Shown here: positions 44,871 through 53,386 of the stretch, piece after piece
Position numbering within the stretch: position 1 is the first letter of the stretch
How the letters are laid out: each line of letters begins with the position of its first letter
Assembly (NCBI RefSeq): GCF_016888335.1
Contig: NZ_JAFEJG010000004.1
Location: 806,001-870,000 of the forward strand
Length of the DNA stretch: 64,000 nucleotides
Direction: 5' to 3'
Source of the DNA: Janibacter endophyticus
GTDB taxonomy: Bacteria > Actinomycetota > Actinomycetes > Actinomycetales > Dermatophilaceae
Notes under the pieces: model-generated
Told to the model about the DNA's origin: nothing
The model's database searches: none
Seen by the model: the letters and a program-made list of their open reading frames with translations, nothing else
Position numbers and translations under genes: made by a program

Positions 44871-46775
44871 TCAGACCGTAGGAGGGAGCGGGGCACCCGG
44901 GCTCGAGTTATCCACAGGGGTGCGGCGGCGCCGGGCCCGCTCGAGCGCCTGTGCGTAGCCGACGCCCATGCCGAGCAGCAGGATCCCGGCGACAATGAAG
45001 CTCAGCACGCGGGAGAGGCCGGAGAGCGCCGAGAGGTCGAAGAAGAGGAGCTTGCCCACGGCGATGGCCGCCAACCCGAGACCGGCCCGGACCGCGGTGC
45101 CGGCCTCCGCGTCACCCCGCAGCCCGCGGACGAGCAGCGCGGCCGCGATGCCCATCCACACGACGGTCGAGAGCGCGTGGCCCACGAGGAAGCCGCTCGC
45201 TGCCGGCTGGTCGCCGACGTCGAGGAGCCCGCCGAGGACCGCGCCGCCGAGGACGAGGGGGAAGGCCAGGGCGAGAGCGGCTGCCGCCCACGACGCCCGG
45301 GCGACCTCCTCGGACCGCGGCCAGATGCGGTGCCACATGATGCCCAGGAGCAGGAGCAGGGCGACGAGCGCCACACCCTCGAGCACGTGCTCCGGCTCGA
45401 CGGTCGTGGCCATCGACCGGTTCGTGAGCGCGGGCAGGTGGCGTGACCCGGTGAGCAGCCCGACGACCGCCACGGGGAAGGCGATGGCAGCCACCGAGGC
45501 GTCGCGCGTCGCGGCCGCCGCGGCCACCCAGGCGAGCGCCAGGACGAGCAGGGCGAGCGGCTGGTACGCGTCGTCGAAGGCGCGGAAGACCAGGACGGTG
45601 AGCGCGACCGCCGCGATGGCGAGGCTGATCTCACGGAGCCGGTGGACCGAGGGGACTCCCGCGGCCGGGCCGAACCAGGCTCCCACGAGGTGCGCGGCGG
45701 TCAGCACCCCGAGGACGAGCACGCCGAGCCAGCGGTCCTCGAGCGCTCCCGCGAGCAGCGCCGGCGCGCTCGCCACGGCCGCGAGGCCGGCCAGCGCGGG
45801 GGGCAGGGAGAGGCGCCCGGCGATCTCGCGGCGCAGCGGGAGCACCGTCGTCGCGAGGACGAAGAGCGCGAGGACCACGGCCATGACCGTCCCGTCGTGC
45901 GAGCTGTCCTGGCCCGCGACCGCGACGAGGGCGTAGAGCGTGGTCGGCACGATGCGGACGAGCTCGAGGACAGGCCAGCGGCGGCCGACCTGGGCGGCGT
46001 AGCTGGCGATCGTCATGGTCAGGAGGAAGGCACCGACGAGCAGCACGTGGGTGTCACCGACGACCGGGGCGAGGACGGCGACCCCGAGGACGATGAGGAC
46101 GGCGAGCAGCTGGCTGCCCCACAGCCGGGCGAGGACGAGCCCGGCGACGGCGACCAGGCCGGCGAGCACGAGCCCGAGAGCGGCGGGCACCCACTCGTAG
46201 ATCCGGGTGATGGCGACGATGTCGAGGTAGCCCGCGGCGAAGCCCGTGGCGGCCAGCCCGAGCGCCCCGACCGCGGTGTCCTGGCGCCGCTTGACGACGA
46301 GCGCGGCGGCCACCAGCGCGACCGCCAGGATCCCTCCCGTGAGCACCCGGGCGAGCGGCCCGAAGTAGCCGGCCTGGATGGCGATGGCGAGGAGGAAGGC
46401 GATGCCGATGAGGGTGATCCCGGCGCCCACGGCCGCGAGGACCTTGGCGATCACCCCTTCCCGCTGCCACCACGGCTCCCGCGGCGGCAGGGCTGGGACG
46501 AAGGGGGGTGGCGACGGAGGAGCCTGCGCCGGTCCGGCGGGTGCGGCCGGGGCAGCGACCGGGGGATGCACTGAGGTGTGCGCAGCCTCGAAGGGTGCCG
46601 CCGCAGGCACGGCCGGCGGGGGCTGGACCGCGCGGTCGAGGCTCGCGCGGACCCGGGTGATGTGGTTGCCCACCTGGTACATCTGCGTCATCGCGCGGGC
46701 GAACTCGTCCTCGAGGACGCGCAGCTCGTCGCGGTAGCCGGCGGCACGGTCTGGGGCGAGAGGTGGGATGCTCAT
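44871..46775 (-). CDS. DUF2339 polytopic membrane protein
   Basis: A 634-residue protein. A short cytoplasmic start (LRVLEDEFARAMTQMYQVGNH, quoted LRVLEDEFA) is followed by a Pro/Ala-rich linker (about 50-100) and about 18-20 hydrophobic segments from residue 105 to the end. DUF2339 has no known function. ATG 46775 is assumed; another in-frame ATG at 46811 would add 12 residues. Both lie in a long inverted repeat. It ends 46 nt upstream of the WXG100 start on the same strand, so the two may be cotranscribed. Confidence 0.8.
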   Translation of the reverse strand: MSIPPLAPDRAAGYRDELRVLEDEFARAMTQMYQVGNHITRVRASLDRAVQPPPAVPAAAPFEAAHTSVHPPVAAPAAPAGPAQAPPSPPPFVPALPPREPWWQREGVIAKVLAAVGAGITLIGIAFLLAIAIQAGYFGPLARVLTGGILAVALVAAALVVKRRQDTAVGALGLAATGFAAGYLDIVAITRIYEWVPAALGLVLAGLVAVAGLVLARLWGSQLLAVLIVLGVAVLAPVVGDTHVLLVGAFLLTMTIASYAAQVGRRWPVLELVRIVPTTLYALVAVAGQDSSHDGTVMAVVLALFVLATTVLPLRREIAGRLSLPPALAGLAAVASAPALLAGALEDRWLGVLVLGVLTAAHLVGAWFGPAAGVPSVHRLREISLAIAAVALTVLVFRAFDDAYQPLALLVLALAWVAAAAATRDASVAAIAFPVAVVGLLTGSRHLPALTNRSMATTVEPEHVLEGVALVALLLLLGIMWHRIWPRSEEVARASWAAAALALAFPLVLGGAVLGGLLDVGDQPAASGFLVGHALSTVVWMGIAAALLVRGLRGDAEAGTAVRAGLGLAAIAVGKLLFFDLSALSGLSRVLSFIVAGILLLGMGVGYAQALERARRRRTPVDNSSPGAPLPPTV

Positions 46776-46814
46776 GCCCCCAGCGTGCCGCCACAGACAC
46801 GCCGGGGGCATGAG
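46771..46814 (-). promoter_or_regulatory. long hairpin containing the DUF2339 start codon
   Basis: On the coding (minus) strand CTCATGCCCCCGGCGTG, a 10-nt loop, and CACGCTGGGGGCATGAG pair over 17 bp with one G-U. The 3' arm includes the ATG at 46775 and the 5' arm includes the alternative ATG at 46811. In any transcript starting upstream, the start would be buried. Confidence 0.65.
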
Positions 46815-47006
46815 TTCGGCTACTCACGTCCTCGACCAGACGCCACACCTGGCCGAAGGGGTAGCACCCCTGGAAGGAGATCGGGAGCGGCAGCGCCGCC
46901 GGGGAGGAGGCGGGGGATCCGCTGTGCTCCTGACGTCCTTGGACCCATCCTGCCCCGCGGACCTCCGACGAGCCTGCGCCGGACCTGGGAGTCCCCTGAG
47001 CCCGGG

Positions 47007-48233
47007 TCAGCCCTCCTGCGGACGCCGGTCGAGCGTCACCCTCAGCGTGCGCTCGTCCCCTCCCCGGGCGACGGTGAGCTCGACCGTCGAGCCGACGGGC
47101 AGCGCGCGGACGTGCGCGACGAGCGCCTCGGCCGACGACACCGGGGCGTCGCCGACGGCGACGACGACGTCACCGGCCCGCAGACCCCCCTTCGCCGCGG
47201 CCGAACCCTCGGTGACCTGGATGATCTCGGCACCCGAGCGGCGGGCCGAGCCCAGGGTCGCGGTGCCGTCCTTGGGCGTGACCCCGAGGAAGGCGTGCTG
47301 AGCCTTGCCGTGCGCGATGAGCTGGTCGGCGATCATCCGGGCCGTGTCGACCGGGATGGCGAAGCCGATGCCGATGGATCCCGACCGACCGCCTCCGAGC
47401 GAGGCGATCGAGGAGTTGATGCCGACGAGCCGGCCGGCCGCGTCGACGAGTGCGCCGCCGCTGTTGCCGGGGTTGATCGCGGCGGAGGTCTGCACGGCGT
47501 TGGTCACCGCGGCCTCGCCTCCGGCCTGGCCGGGCTGCTCACCCGTCGTCACCGGCCGGTCGAGGGCGCTGACGATGCCGGTCGTCACCGTGCCGGAGAG
47601 GCCGAGCGGGTTGCCGATCGCCATGACCGGGTCACCGACCGAGAGCGAGTCGCTCGCACCGAGCTGCACGGGTGTGAGGTCCTCCGGCGGGTCGGTGATG
47701 GTCAGGACGGCGAGGTCGGTGGAGGGGTCGGTGCCGGTGACGGTCGCCGCGTACGTGTCACCGCTGGCCAGGGTGACGCTCAGCCGGGCGTCGCCGCCGG
47801 AGCCCGAGGCGACGTGGTTGTTCGTGAGGACGTGGCCGCGGTCGTCGATGACGACACCCGAGCCCTGGCCCTCGCCCTGCGCGCCCTCGACGGTGATCGA
47901 GACGACCCCCGGGGCCACCGTGCGGGCGACGGCCTGCCAGTCGGGCGCGGACTGCTGAGCCTGGCTCACCGGGAGCGTGCTGCTCGCCGGGAGGGTCGAG
48001 GTCTGGCGCGTGGCGGGTGAGCCGTCGTCCGCGAGGGTGGTGGCGGCGTAGGTGCCGCCGCTCGCGAGGGCGGCCGCGAGGAGGGCGACCGCGCTCAGCT
48101 CGCCGACCCGACGCAGCCCGTGGCCGCGACGGGGCGGGGGCGGAGCCGCGACAGGCGACGGGGGGCCGGCGGGGTACGTGCCGTGGGTCTGGGTCGCGTC
48201 GGGGTGGGGGAGAGGGCTGGTGTCGTCGCGCAT
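47007..48233 (-). CDS. HtrA/DegP-like membrane serine protease with PDZ domain
   Basis: A 408-residue protease anchored by one TM (about 43-63, after a Pro-rich cytoplasmic start). The trypsin-like domain (about 100-290) has the triad His in LTNNHVASG, Asp in DPSTDLAVLTI and Ser in NPGNSGGALVD. The PDZ domain (about 310-400) has GGLRAGDVVVAVGD. It degrades or refolds damaged exported proteins outside the membrane. ATG 48233 has GAGGAG upstream; open sequence upstream is not coding. It follows a two-component system on the same strand, like PepD after MprAB in mycobacteria. Confidence 0.92.
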   Translation of the reverse strand: MRDDTSPLPHPDATQTHGTYPAGPPSPVAAPPPPRRGHGLRRVGELSAVALLAAALASGGTYAATTLADDGSPATRQTSTLPASSTLPVSQAQQSAPDWQAVARTVAPGVVSITVEGAQGEGQGSGVVIDDRGHVLTNNHVASGSGGDARLSVTLASGDTYAATVTGTDPSTDLAVLTITDPPEDLTPVQLGASDSLSVGDPVMAIGNPLGLSGTVTTGIVSALDRPVTTGEQPGQAGGEAAVTNAVQTSAAINPGNSGGALVDAAGRLVGINSSIASLGGGRSGSIGIGFAIPVDTARMIADQLIAHGKAQHAFLGVTPKDGTATLGSARRSGAEIIQVTEGSAAAKGGLRAGDVVVAVGDAPVSSAEALVAHVRALPVGSTVELTVARGGDERTLRVTLDRRPQEG

Positions 48234-48366
48234 GTCGTGCTCCTCGAGGAAGGTCGGGTTGTCCCCTCCAGTGCACTCCTGCGCGCTCGAACCAGGCTGA
48301 CGGTGGGCTGGGAGCTTGCTGCGTCCGGCGGCGTCGCTGACCCGAGGGCCAGCTGGCACCCGGATC

Positions 48367-48440
48367 GCAGGAGCCTTGGCTCGTGCGAGGGGGGGAGGCA
48401 GGAGCCTTGGCTCGTGCGAAGGGGGGTGGGGGGAGGGGAG
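48367..48440. repeat. two copies of the dispersed palindrome
   Basis: GCAGGAGCCTTGGCTCGTGC occurs at 48367-48386 and 48398-48417, each followed by a G-run; the second runs into CGAAGGGG next to the histidine kinase stop. The left arm carries G for C in both copies, as in the third copy at 24010. The site separates the two-component genes from htrA. Confidence 0.85.
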
Positions 48441-48441
48441 G

Positions 48442-49872
48442 TCAGCTGAGGGGCAGGACGACCCGGAAGGTCGCCCCGCCGCCGGGGGTGCGCCGGACCG
48501 AGACGCCGCCTCCGTGCTGCTCGACGATCGCGGCGACGATGGCCAGCCCGAGGCCGGATCCCCCCTTCGCCCGGGACCGGGCCTTGTCCGCCCGGTAGAA
48601 GCGCTCGAAGACCCGGGCCGCGGTCGCCTCGTCCATGCCGACGCCGTGGTCACGGACCTCGACGACGGCGCTGCCCGAGTCCTCGCCGAGAGCGACCTCG
48701 ATGGGCACACCGGCCCCGGCGTGCATGAGCGCGTTGGTGAGGAGGTTGCCGAGCACCTGACGCAGGCGGCCGTCGTCGCCACGGACCATGACGGGGGCGA
48801 TGTCACCGTCGAGCCCGACGAGGCTGATCCGGCGCTCGGGGTCGCGGGCGCGGGCGTCGTGGACCGCCTCCGCAGCGAGCGTCAGCAGGTCGACGAGCGT
48901 GCGCTCCATCGGGCGGGCGTCGTCGAGCCGGGCGAGGGTCAGCAGGTCGTCGACGAGCAGGCTCATCCGGCCGGCCTCGCCCTCGATCCGCTGCATCGAG
49001 GTGTCGAGCCCCTCCCGGTCGGCGATGGCGCCCTGCCGGTAGAGCTCGGCGTAGCCCCGCACGGTCGCCAGCGGGGTGCGCAGCTCGTGGCTCGCGTCGG
49101 CGACGAACTGCCGCATACGGGTCTCGCTCGCCTCCTGCGCGGCGAAGGAGCGCTCGATCCGGGTGAGCATGACGTTGAGCGAGTCCGAGAGCGAGGCGAC
49201 CTCGTCGTGGCTGGTGCGCACGGGGACGCGGCGGGTGAGGTCGCCGGCGGCGATCGCGGCGGCCGTGTCCTCGATCTTGCGCAGGGGGCGGAAGGCGCGG
49301 CGGGTCGCGAACCAGCCGAGGATCCCGCAGGCCGCCGTGACGAGCAGGCCGCTGAAGATCGTCAGCGTGATGAGCCGGGCCACCGTGCGGTCGTGGTCGC
49401 GCAGCGGCACCCCGACGGCGAAGGTCGTCGACGCGCCGTCGCTCACCGTGCCCGCGACGAAGCGCCAGCTGGTCCGGCCGTCGGTCGACATCACCGTGAA
49501 GGGCCGGCTCGAGGTCACCCGCGGGTCGTCGGCAGCGAGGTAGGGCAGCGCGGGCTGGCTCGTCTCCGCGGTCGGGTTGATCGCCCAGCGTCGCGAGGTG
49601 TCCTTCGGCATGTACGCGAAGGCGTAGGTGTTGGGCAGCGGGCTGCCCTGCTGCTTGAAGTTCAGCAGCTGGTCGGCGACCGGCTTGGCCACGGTCCGCA
49701 GCTGCTGGTCGGTGCTCTCCGTGAGGTCACGCCGCAGCAGGTAGGACGACGTGAAGCCGGTGACGGTCAGACCCGCGAGCAGCAGGGTGAGGACGATGGC
49801 GACGAGCCGGTAGGTCAGCGGCATCGACTCCAGAGCCCGGACCACCCGGTTGCTCTCGGGACGCTCGCTCAT
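48442..49872 (-). CDS. sensor histidine kinase
   Basis: A 476-residue membrane kinase with TM1 (about 18-40), an extracytoplasmic sensor (about 42-160), TM2 (about 170-192), HAMP (about 193-245), DHp with the phospho-His in DASHELRTPL (about 262) and a catalytic domain with LGNLLTNALMHAG (N box), RDHGVGM (G1) and GGSGLGLAIV (G2). The sensor is typical of TrcS/MprB-like actinobacterial kinases but the ligand is unknown. ATG 49872 overlaps the regulator stop (TGATG). Confidence 0.93.
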   Translation of the reverse strand: MSERPESNRVVRALESMPLTYRLVAIVLTLLLAGLTVTGFTSSYLLRRDLTESTDQQLRTVAKPVADQLLNFKQQGSPLPNTYAFAYMPKDTSRRWAINPTAETSQPALPYLAADDPRVTSSRPFTVMSTDGRTSWRFVAGTVSDGASTTFAVGVPLRDHDRTVARLITLTIFSGLLVTAACGILGWFATRRAFRPLRKIEDTAAAIAAGDLTRRVPVRTSHDEVASLSDSLNVMLTRIERSFAAQEASETRMRQFVADASHELRTPLATVRGYAELYRQGAIADREGLDTSMQRIEGEAGRMSLLVDDLLTLARLDDARPMERTLVDLLTLAAEAVHDARARDPERRISLVGLDGDIAPVMVRGDDGRLRQVLGNLLTNALMHAGAGVPIEVALGEDSGSAVVEVRDHGVGMDEATAARVFERFYRADKARSRAKGGSGLGLAIVAAIVEQHGGGVSVRRTPGGGATFRVVLPLS

Positions 49873-50585
49873 CAGGCGTCCGGCGGCATCCGCAGGAGGT
49901 AGCCGAAGCCTCGCTTGGTGTGGATGAGCGGCGGCAGGCCGTCGGTGTCGATCTTGCGCCGCAGGTAGGAGATGTAGGACTCGACGATGCCCATCTCGCC
50001 CCGGAAGTCGTAGTCCCACACGTGGTCGAGGATCTGCGCCTTGGAGAGCACCCGGTTGGGGTTGAGCATGAGGTAGCGCAGCAGCTTGAACTCCGTCGGC
50101 GAGACCTCGATGACCTTGCCGGCACGGCGCACCTCGTGGGCGTCCTCGTCGAGCTCGAGGTCGGCGAAGCGCAGGACCGCCTCGGAGTCGGGCTCGTCGA
50201 GGGTACGGCGCAGGATGACGCGGATCCGCGCGACGACCTCTTCGAGGCTGAACGGCTTGGTGACGTAGTCGTCGCCGCCGACCGTCAGGCCCTTGATCTT
50301 GTCGTCGAGGGAGTCGCGTGCGGTGAGGAAGAGGACGGGCACGTGCTGGCCGCGGCCGCGCAGCCGGTTGGTCACCTCGAAGCCGTCGAGGTCGGGCAGC
50401 ATGACGTCGAGGACGACGAGGTCGGGCTGCATCGTCGCAGCGAGGTCGAGCGCGGTGCGTCCGTCGCCGGCGACCTCCACCTCGAAGCCGTTGAACTTCA
50501 GGGAGGTCGCGAGCAGCTCACGGATGTTCGGCTCGTCCTCGACGACGAGGAGTCGCGCCTCGGGGGTCTCTGATGACGGGCTCAT
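49872..50585 (-). CDS. OmpR-family response regulator
   Basis: A 237-residue regulator: receiver domain (about 10-125) with the acidic pair in VVEDEP, the phospho-Asp in LVVLDVMLPDLDG (about 58), Thr in FLTARD and Lys in YVTKPFS, then a winged helix (about 140-235) with SPTEFKLLRYLMLNPNRVLS and IVESYISYLRRKID. ATG 50585 (MSPSSETPEARLLVVEDE, quoted MSPSSETPE) is the best start. It is cotranscribed with the kinase; HtrA downstream is a likely target by analogy. Confidence 0.93.
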   Translation of the reverse strand: MSPSSETPEARLLVVEDEPNIRELLATSLKFNGFEVEVAGDGRTALDLAATMQPDLVVLDVMLPDLDGFEVTNRLRGRGQHVPVLFLTARDSLDDKIKGLTVGGDDYVTKPFSLEEVVARIRVILRRTLDEPDSEAVLRFADLELDEDAHEVRRAGKVIEVSPTEFKLLRYLMLNPNRVLSKAQILDHVWDYDFRGEMGIVESYISYLRRKIDTDGLPPLIHTKRGFGYLLRMPPDA

Positions 50586-50671
50586 GAGATCCAGTGTGCG
50601 CCCCGACACTGTGAGGGTGCTGGACAACGGCTGGGCAGTTCTGCGGCCGGTCCGGTGCACCCGGGGGCCGA

Positions 50672-52333
50672 TCAGCCGTCGCGCAGGACGTCCTCGGCGT
50701 CGACGATCCGGTAGGCATAGCCCTGCTCGGCGAGGAACCGCTGGCGGTGCGCGGCCATCTCGGCGTCGACCGTGTCTCGGGTGACGACGGTGTAGAAGTG
50801 CGCGGTGCGGCCGTCCCCCTTCGGCCGGAGGACCCGACCCAGCCGCTGCGCCTCCTCCTGCCGTGACCCGAAGGTCCCGCTCACCTGGATCGCGACCGAG
50901 GCCTCGGGGAGGTCGACGGAGAAGTTCGCGACCTTGGAGACGACAAGGAGGCGCGACCTCCCTTCGCGGAAGTCGGCGAAGAGCCGCTGCCGCTCCTTGA
51001 CCGGCGTCTGGCCGGTGATGAGGTCGCACCCGAGGCGCTCGACGATCTCGTCGAGCTGGTCGAGGTACTGGCCGATGACCAGGGTCGGCTCACCGTCCGG
51101 CTCGGTCGCGCGGTGCCTGCGGACGAGCGCCTCGACGACGTCGAGCTTGCCCGGGGTGGTCGACGCCAGCCGGTAGCGGTCCTCGGGCTCGGCCGTCGCG
51201 TAGGCCATCCGCATCGACTCCGTCATCGAGACGCGGACCTCGACGCAGTCGGCGGGCGCGATGTACCCCTGCGACTCGATGTCCTTCCACGGCGCGTCGA
51301 AGCGCTTGGGCCCGATGAGGCTGAAGACGTCGCCCTCACGCCCGTCCTCGCGCACGAGCGTCGCGGTGAGGCCGAGCCGACGGCGAGCCTGGAGGTCCGC
51401 GGTCATCCGGAAGATCGGGGCCGGCAGGAGGTGCACCTCGTCGTAGACGACGAGGCCCCAGTCGCGGGCGTCGAGCAGCTCGAGGTGCGGGTAGACGCCC
51501 TTCCGGCGCAGCGTGAGCACCTGGTAGGTCGCGATCGTCACCGGCCGGATCTCCTTGCGCGCGCCGGAGTACTCGCCGATCTCGTCCTCGGTGAGCGAGG
51601 TCCGGGCGAGCAGCTCGTCCTTCCACTGCCGGGCGCTCACCGTGTTGGTCACGAGGATGAGCGTCGTCGCGGAGGCCTTGGCCATCGAGGCCGCACCGAC
51701 GAGCGTCTTGCCCGCACCGCAGGGGAGCACGACGACCCCGGAGCCACCGTCCCAGAAGCCGTCGACCGCCTGCTGCTGGTAGGGCCGCAGCGTCCAGCCG
51801 TCCTCGGCGAGGGCGATCGGGTGGGCCTCGCCGTCGACGTACCCGGCCTCGTCCTCGGCGGGCCAGCCGACCTTGAGCAGCTCCTGCTTGAGGGTCCCGC
51901 GCTCGGAGGGGTGGACGAGGATCGTGTCCTCGTCGATGCGCTCGCCGAGCAGCGGCTTGATCTTCTTGTGCCGCAGCACCTCGGTGAGCACGGCGCGGTC
52001 CCTCGTGACGAGGGTGAGCCGGCCCTCGTCGTCCTTGCGCAGGGTGAGCCTGCCGTAGCGGTCCATCGTCTCGGCGATGTCGACGAGCAGCCCCTGCGGG
52101 ACGGGGTAGCGCGAGTGGGTGACGAGCGCGTGGACGACCTGCTCCGCGTCGTGGCCCGCTGCGCGGGCGTTCCACAGCCCGAGCGGGGTGACCCGGTAGG
52201 TGTGGATGTGCTCGGGGCTGCGCTCGAGCTCGGCGAAGGGTGCGATGGCCCGCCTCGCGTCGGCGGAGGCGGGGTGGTCGACCTCGAGGAGGATCGTCTT
52301 GTCCGACTGGACGATGAGGGCACCGTCAGGCAT
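50672..52333 (-). CDS. DNA repair helicase XPB
   Basis: A 553-residue superfamily 2 helicase, the bacterial XPB/ERCC3 homologue that unwinds DNA 3' to 5'. Residues 1-160 are the damage-recognition-like N-terminus. Walker A LPCGAGKT is at 203-210, the DEVH box in VVYDEVHLLPAP at about 297, the RED motif in LVREDGREGDVFSLIGPKRF at about 325, and motif VI in RLGRVLRPKG. In M. tuberculosis (Rv0861c) the neighbour is the helicase-associated protein; here four genes separate the two. An internal leaderless promoter lies before its ATG. Confidence 0.93.
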   Translation of the reverse strand: MPDGALIVQSDKTILLEVDHPASADARRAIAPFAELERSPEHIHTYRVTPLGLWNARAAGHDAEQVVHALVTHSRYPVPQGLLVDIAETMDRYGRLTLRKDDEGRLTLVTRDRAVLTEVLRHKKIKPLLGERIDEDTILVHPSERGTLKQELLKVGWPAEDEAGYVDGEAHPIALAEDGWTLRPYQQQAVDGFWDGGSGVVVLPCGAGKTLVGAASMAKASATTLILVTNTVSARQWKDELLARTSLTEDEIGEYSGARKEIRPVTIATYQVLTLRRKGVYPHLELLDARDWGLVVYDEVHLLPAPIFRMTADLQARRRLGLTATLVREDGREGDVFSLIGPKRFDAPWKDIESQGYIAPADCVEVRVSMTESMRMAYATAEPEDRYRLASTTPGKLDVVEALVRRHRATEPDGEPTLVIGQYLDQLDEIVERLGCDLITGQTPVKERQRLFADFREGRSRLLVVSKVANFSVDLPEASVAIQVSGTFGSRQEEAQRLGRVLRPKGDGRTAHFYTVVTRDTVDAEMAAHRQRFLAEQGYAYRIVDAEDVLRDG

Positions 52334-52339
52334 AGGGCA

Positions 52340-52345
52340 TCAGTA
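52340..52345 (-). promoter_or_regulatory. -10 element of a leaderless promoter for XPB
   Basis: On the minus strand TACTGA (overlapping the stop of the upstream gene) is followed by TGCCCT and the XPB ATG at 52333. Confidence 0.35.
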
Positions 52346-52756
52346 CGTCGGGTAGGGGGAGGTCGGAGTGGGGCCGCCCATGTCGTAGACGGCGAAGGCG
52401 AGGACGAGCCCGGCGATCGCCAGCACGGTCATGACGGCGAGGACCACCCAGCCGATCTTGGCCAGCCGTGAGGCGCCTGCGGGGTCCTGCGAGTGCTTGA
52501 CGAGAGCCATGATCCCGAGGATCAGCGGCGGGAGCCCGATGCACGCGCAGTAGACGGACAGGGTGAGCATCGCCGAGACACCGGTGAGCACCATCGCCGA
52601 GATGCTCGGCTGCGCCGGGCGGGGGAGGTTGCCGTAGGGGTTCGGGGCGCCGCTGGGCAGGGTCGGGCCGCTGGGCCCGGAGGCGCCCTGGGGCTGGTAG
52701 CCACCGGGGAGGTAGCCGCCGCCGGGCTGGTGCTCGGGGTAGGGGTTCTCGCTCAC
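52340..52756 (-). CDS. small proline/glycine-rich DUF4190-like membrane protein
   Basis: A 138-residue protein with a Pro-Gly-Tyr-rich cytoplasmic start (about 1-50: PGGGYLPGGYQPQG) and two hydrophobic segments (about 53-85 and 100-128), in the layout of DUF4190 proteins. LAKIGWVVLAVMTVLA begins the second helix. Function unknown. It starts with GTG after GAAGGCGAC and lies 6 nt before the XPB start, so the two are probably cotranscribed. Confidence 0.75.
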   Translation of the reverse strand: MSENPYPEHQPGGGYLPGGYQPQGASGPSGPTLPSGAPNPYGNLPRPAQPSISAMVLTGVSAMLTLSVYCACIGLPPLILGIMALVKHSQDPAGASRLAKIGWVVLAVMTVLAIAGLVLAFAVYDMGGPTPTSPYPTY

Positions 52757-52852
52757 GTCGCCTTCGTCCTCGTGCCGTGGTGGAGGGGGCTTCCTCCCAA
52801 CGGATCAGGCTACGGGAGCCGGCCGTCGGCACCCACGGGGAGCGCTCGCCGG

Positions 52853-53350
52853 TCACCCGATCTCGGCCCGGACGAGGTCGGCGCTCTCCTCGTCGAGGAC
52901 GACGATCGCGACGTCCTCGACCTCGGTGGGCGTCGTGCGGAGCGTCTCGACCGCGCAGGCGACGGCATCCCCCTTCGGCCATCCGTAGATCCCGGCGCTG
53001 ACGAGCGGGAAGGCGACCGACCGGGCGCCCAGCTCGTCGGCGACCTCGAGGGAGCGGCGGTAGCACGACCCGAGGAGTCGCCGATCGCGTTGTCCCGCAC
53101 GGTGGTTCGGCCCCACCGTGTGGATCACCCACCGGGCCGGCAGGTCGCCCGCGGTCGTCCAGCCGGCCTCGCCCGTGGGCAGTCCGTCGGGGAAGCGCTC
53201 GATGCACGCAGCCAGGATCTGCGGACCGCCAGCGGCATGGATCGCGCCGTCGACGCCACCCCCGCCGCGCATCGCGCTGCTCGCCGCGTTGACGACCGCG
53301 TCGATCTCGACGGTCGTGATGTCTCCCTGGACCACGCGCAGAGTCGTCAT
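52853..53350 (-). CDS. macrodomain protein (O-acetyl-ADP-ribose deacetylase-like)
   Basis: A 165-residue stand-alone macrodomain. Macrodomains of the MacroD type remove ADP-ribose or acetyl from ADP-ribose adducts. Visible are GDITTVEIDAVVNAASSAMRGGGGVDGAI (quoted: VVNAASSAMRGGGGVDGAI), containing the catalytic Asn-Ala and GGGGVD loops, WVIHTVGPNH, and PLVSAGIYGWP for the pyrophosphate loop. ATG 53350 is used; the huge frame extending upstream on this strand is antisense to two real genes. Divergent from HMG-CoA lyase across 36 nt. Confidence 0.88.
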   Translation of the reverse strand: MTTLRVVQGDITTVEIDAVVNAASSAMRGGGGVDGAIHAAGGPQILAACIERFPDGLPTGEAGWTTAGDLPARWVIHTVGPNHRAGQRDRRLLGSCYRRSLEVADELGARSVAFPLVSAGIYGWPKGDAVACAVETLRTTPTEVEDVAIVVLDEESADLVRAEIG

Positions 53351-53386
53351 GGGGCCATGCTCCCACCGGGGTGCCACGATGGGGCC

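Noticed and set aside
46815-47006. Possible small gene between DUF2339 and htrA
   Set aside because: Plus-strand frames have no start signal or conserved features; the interval is best read as promoter/leader and htrA 3' region.
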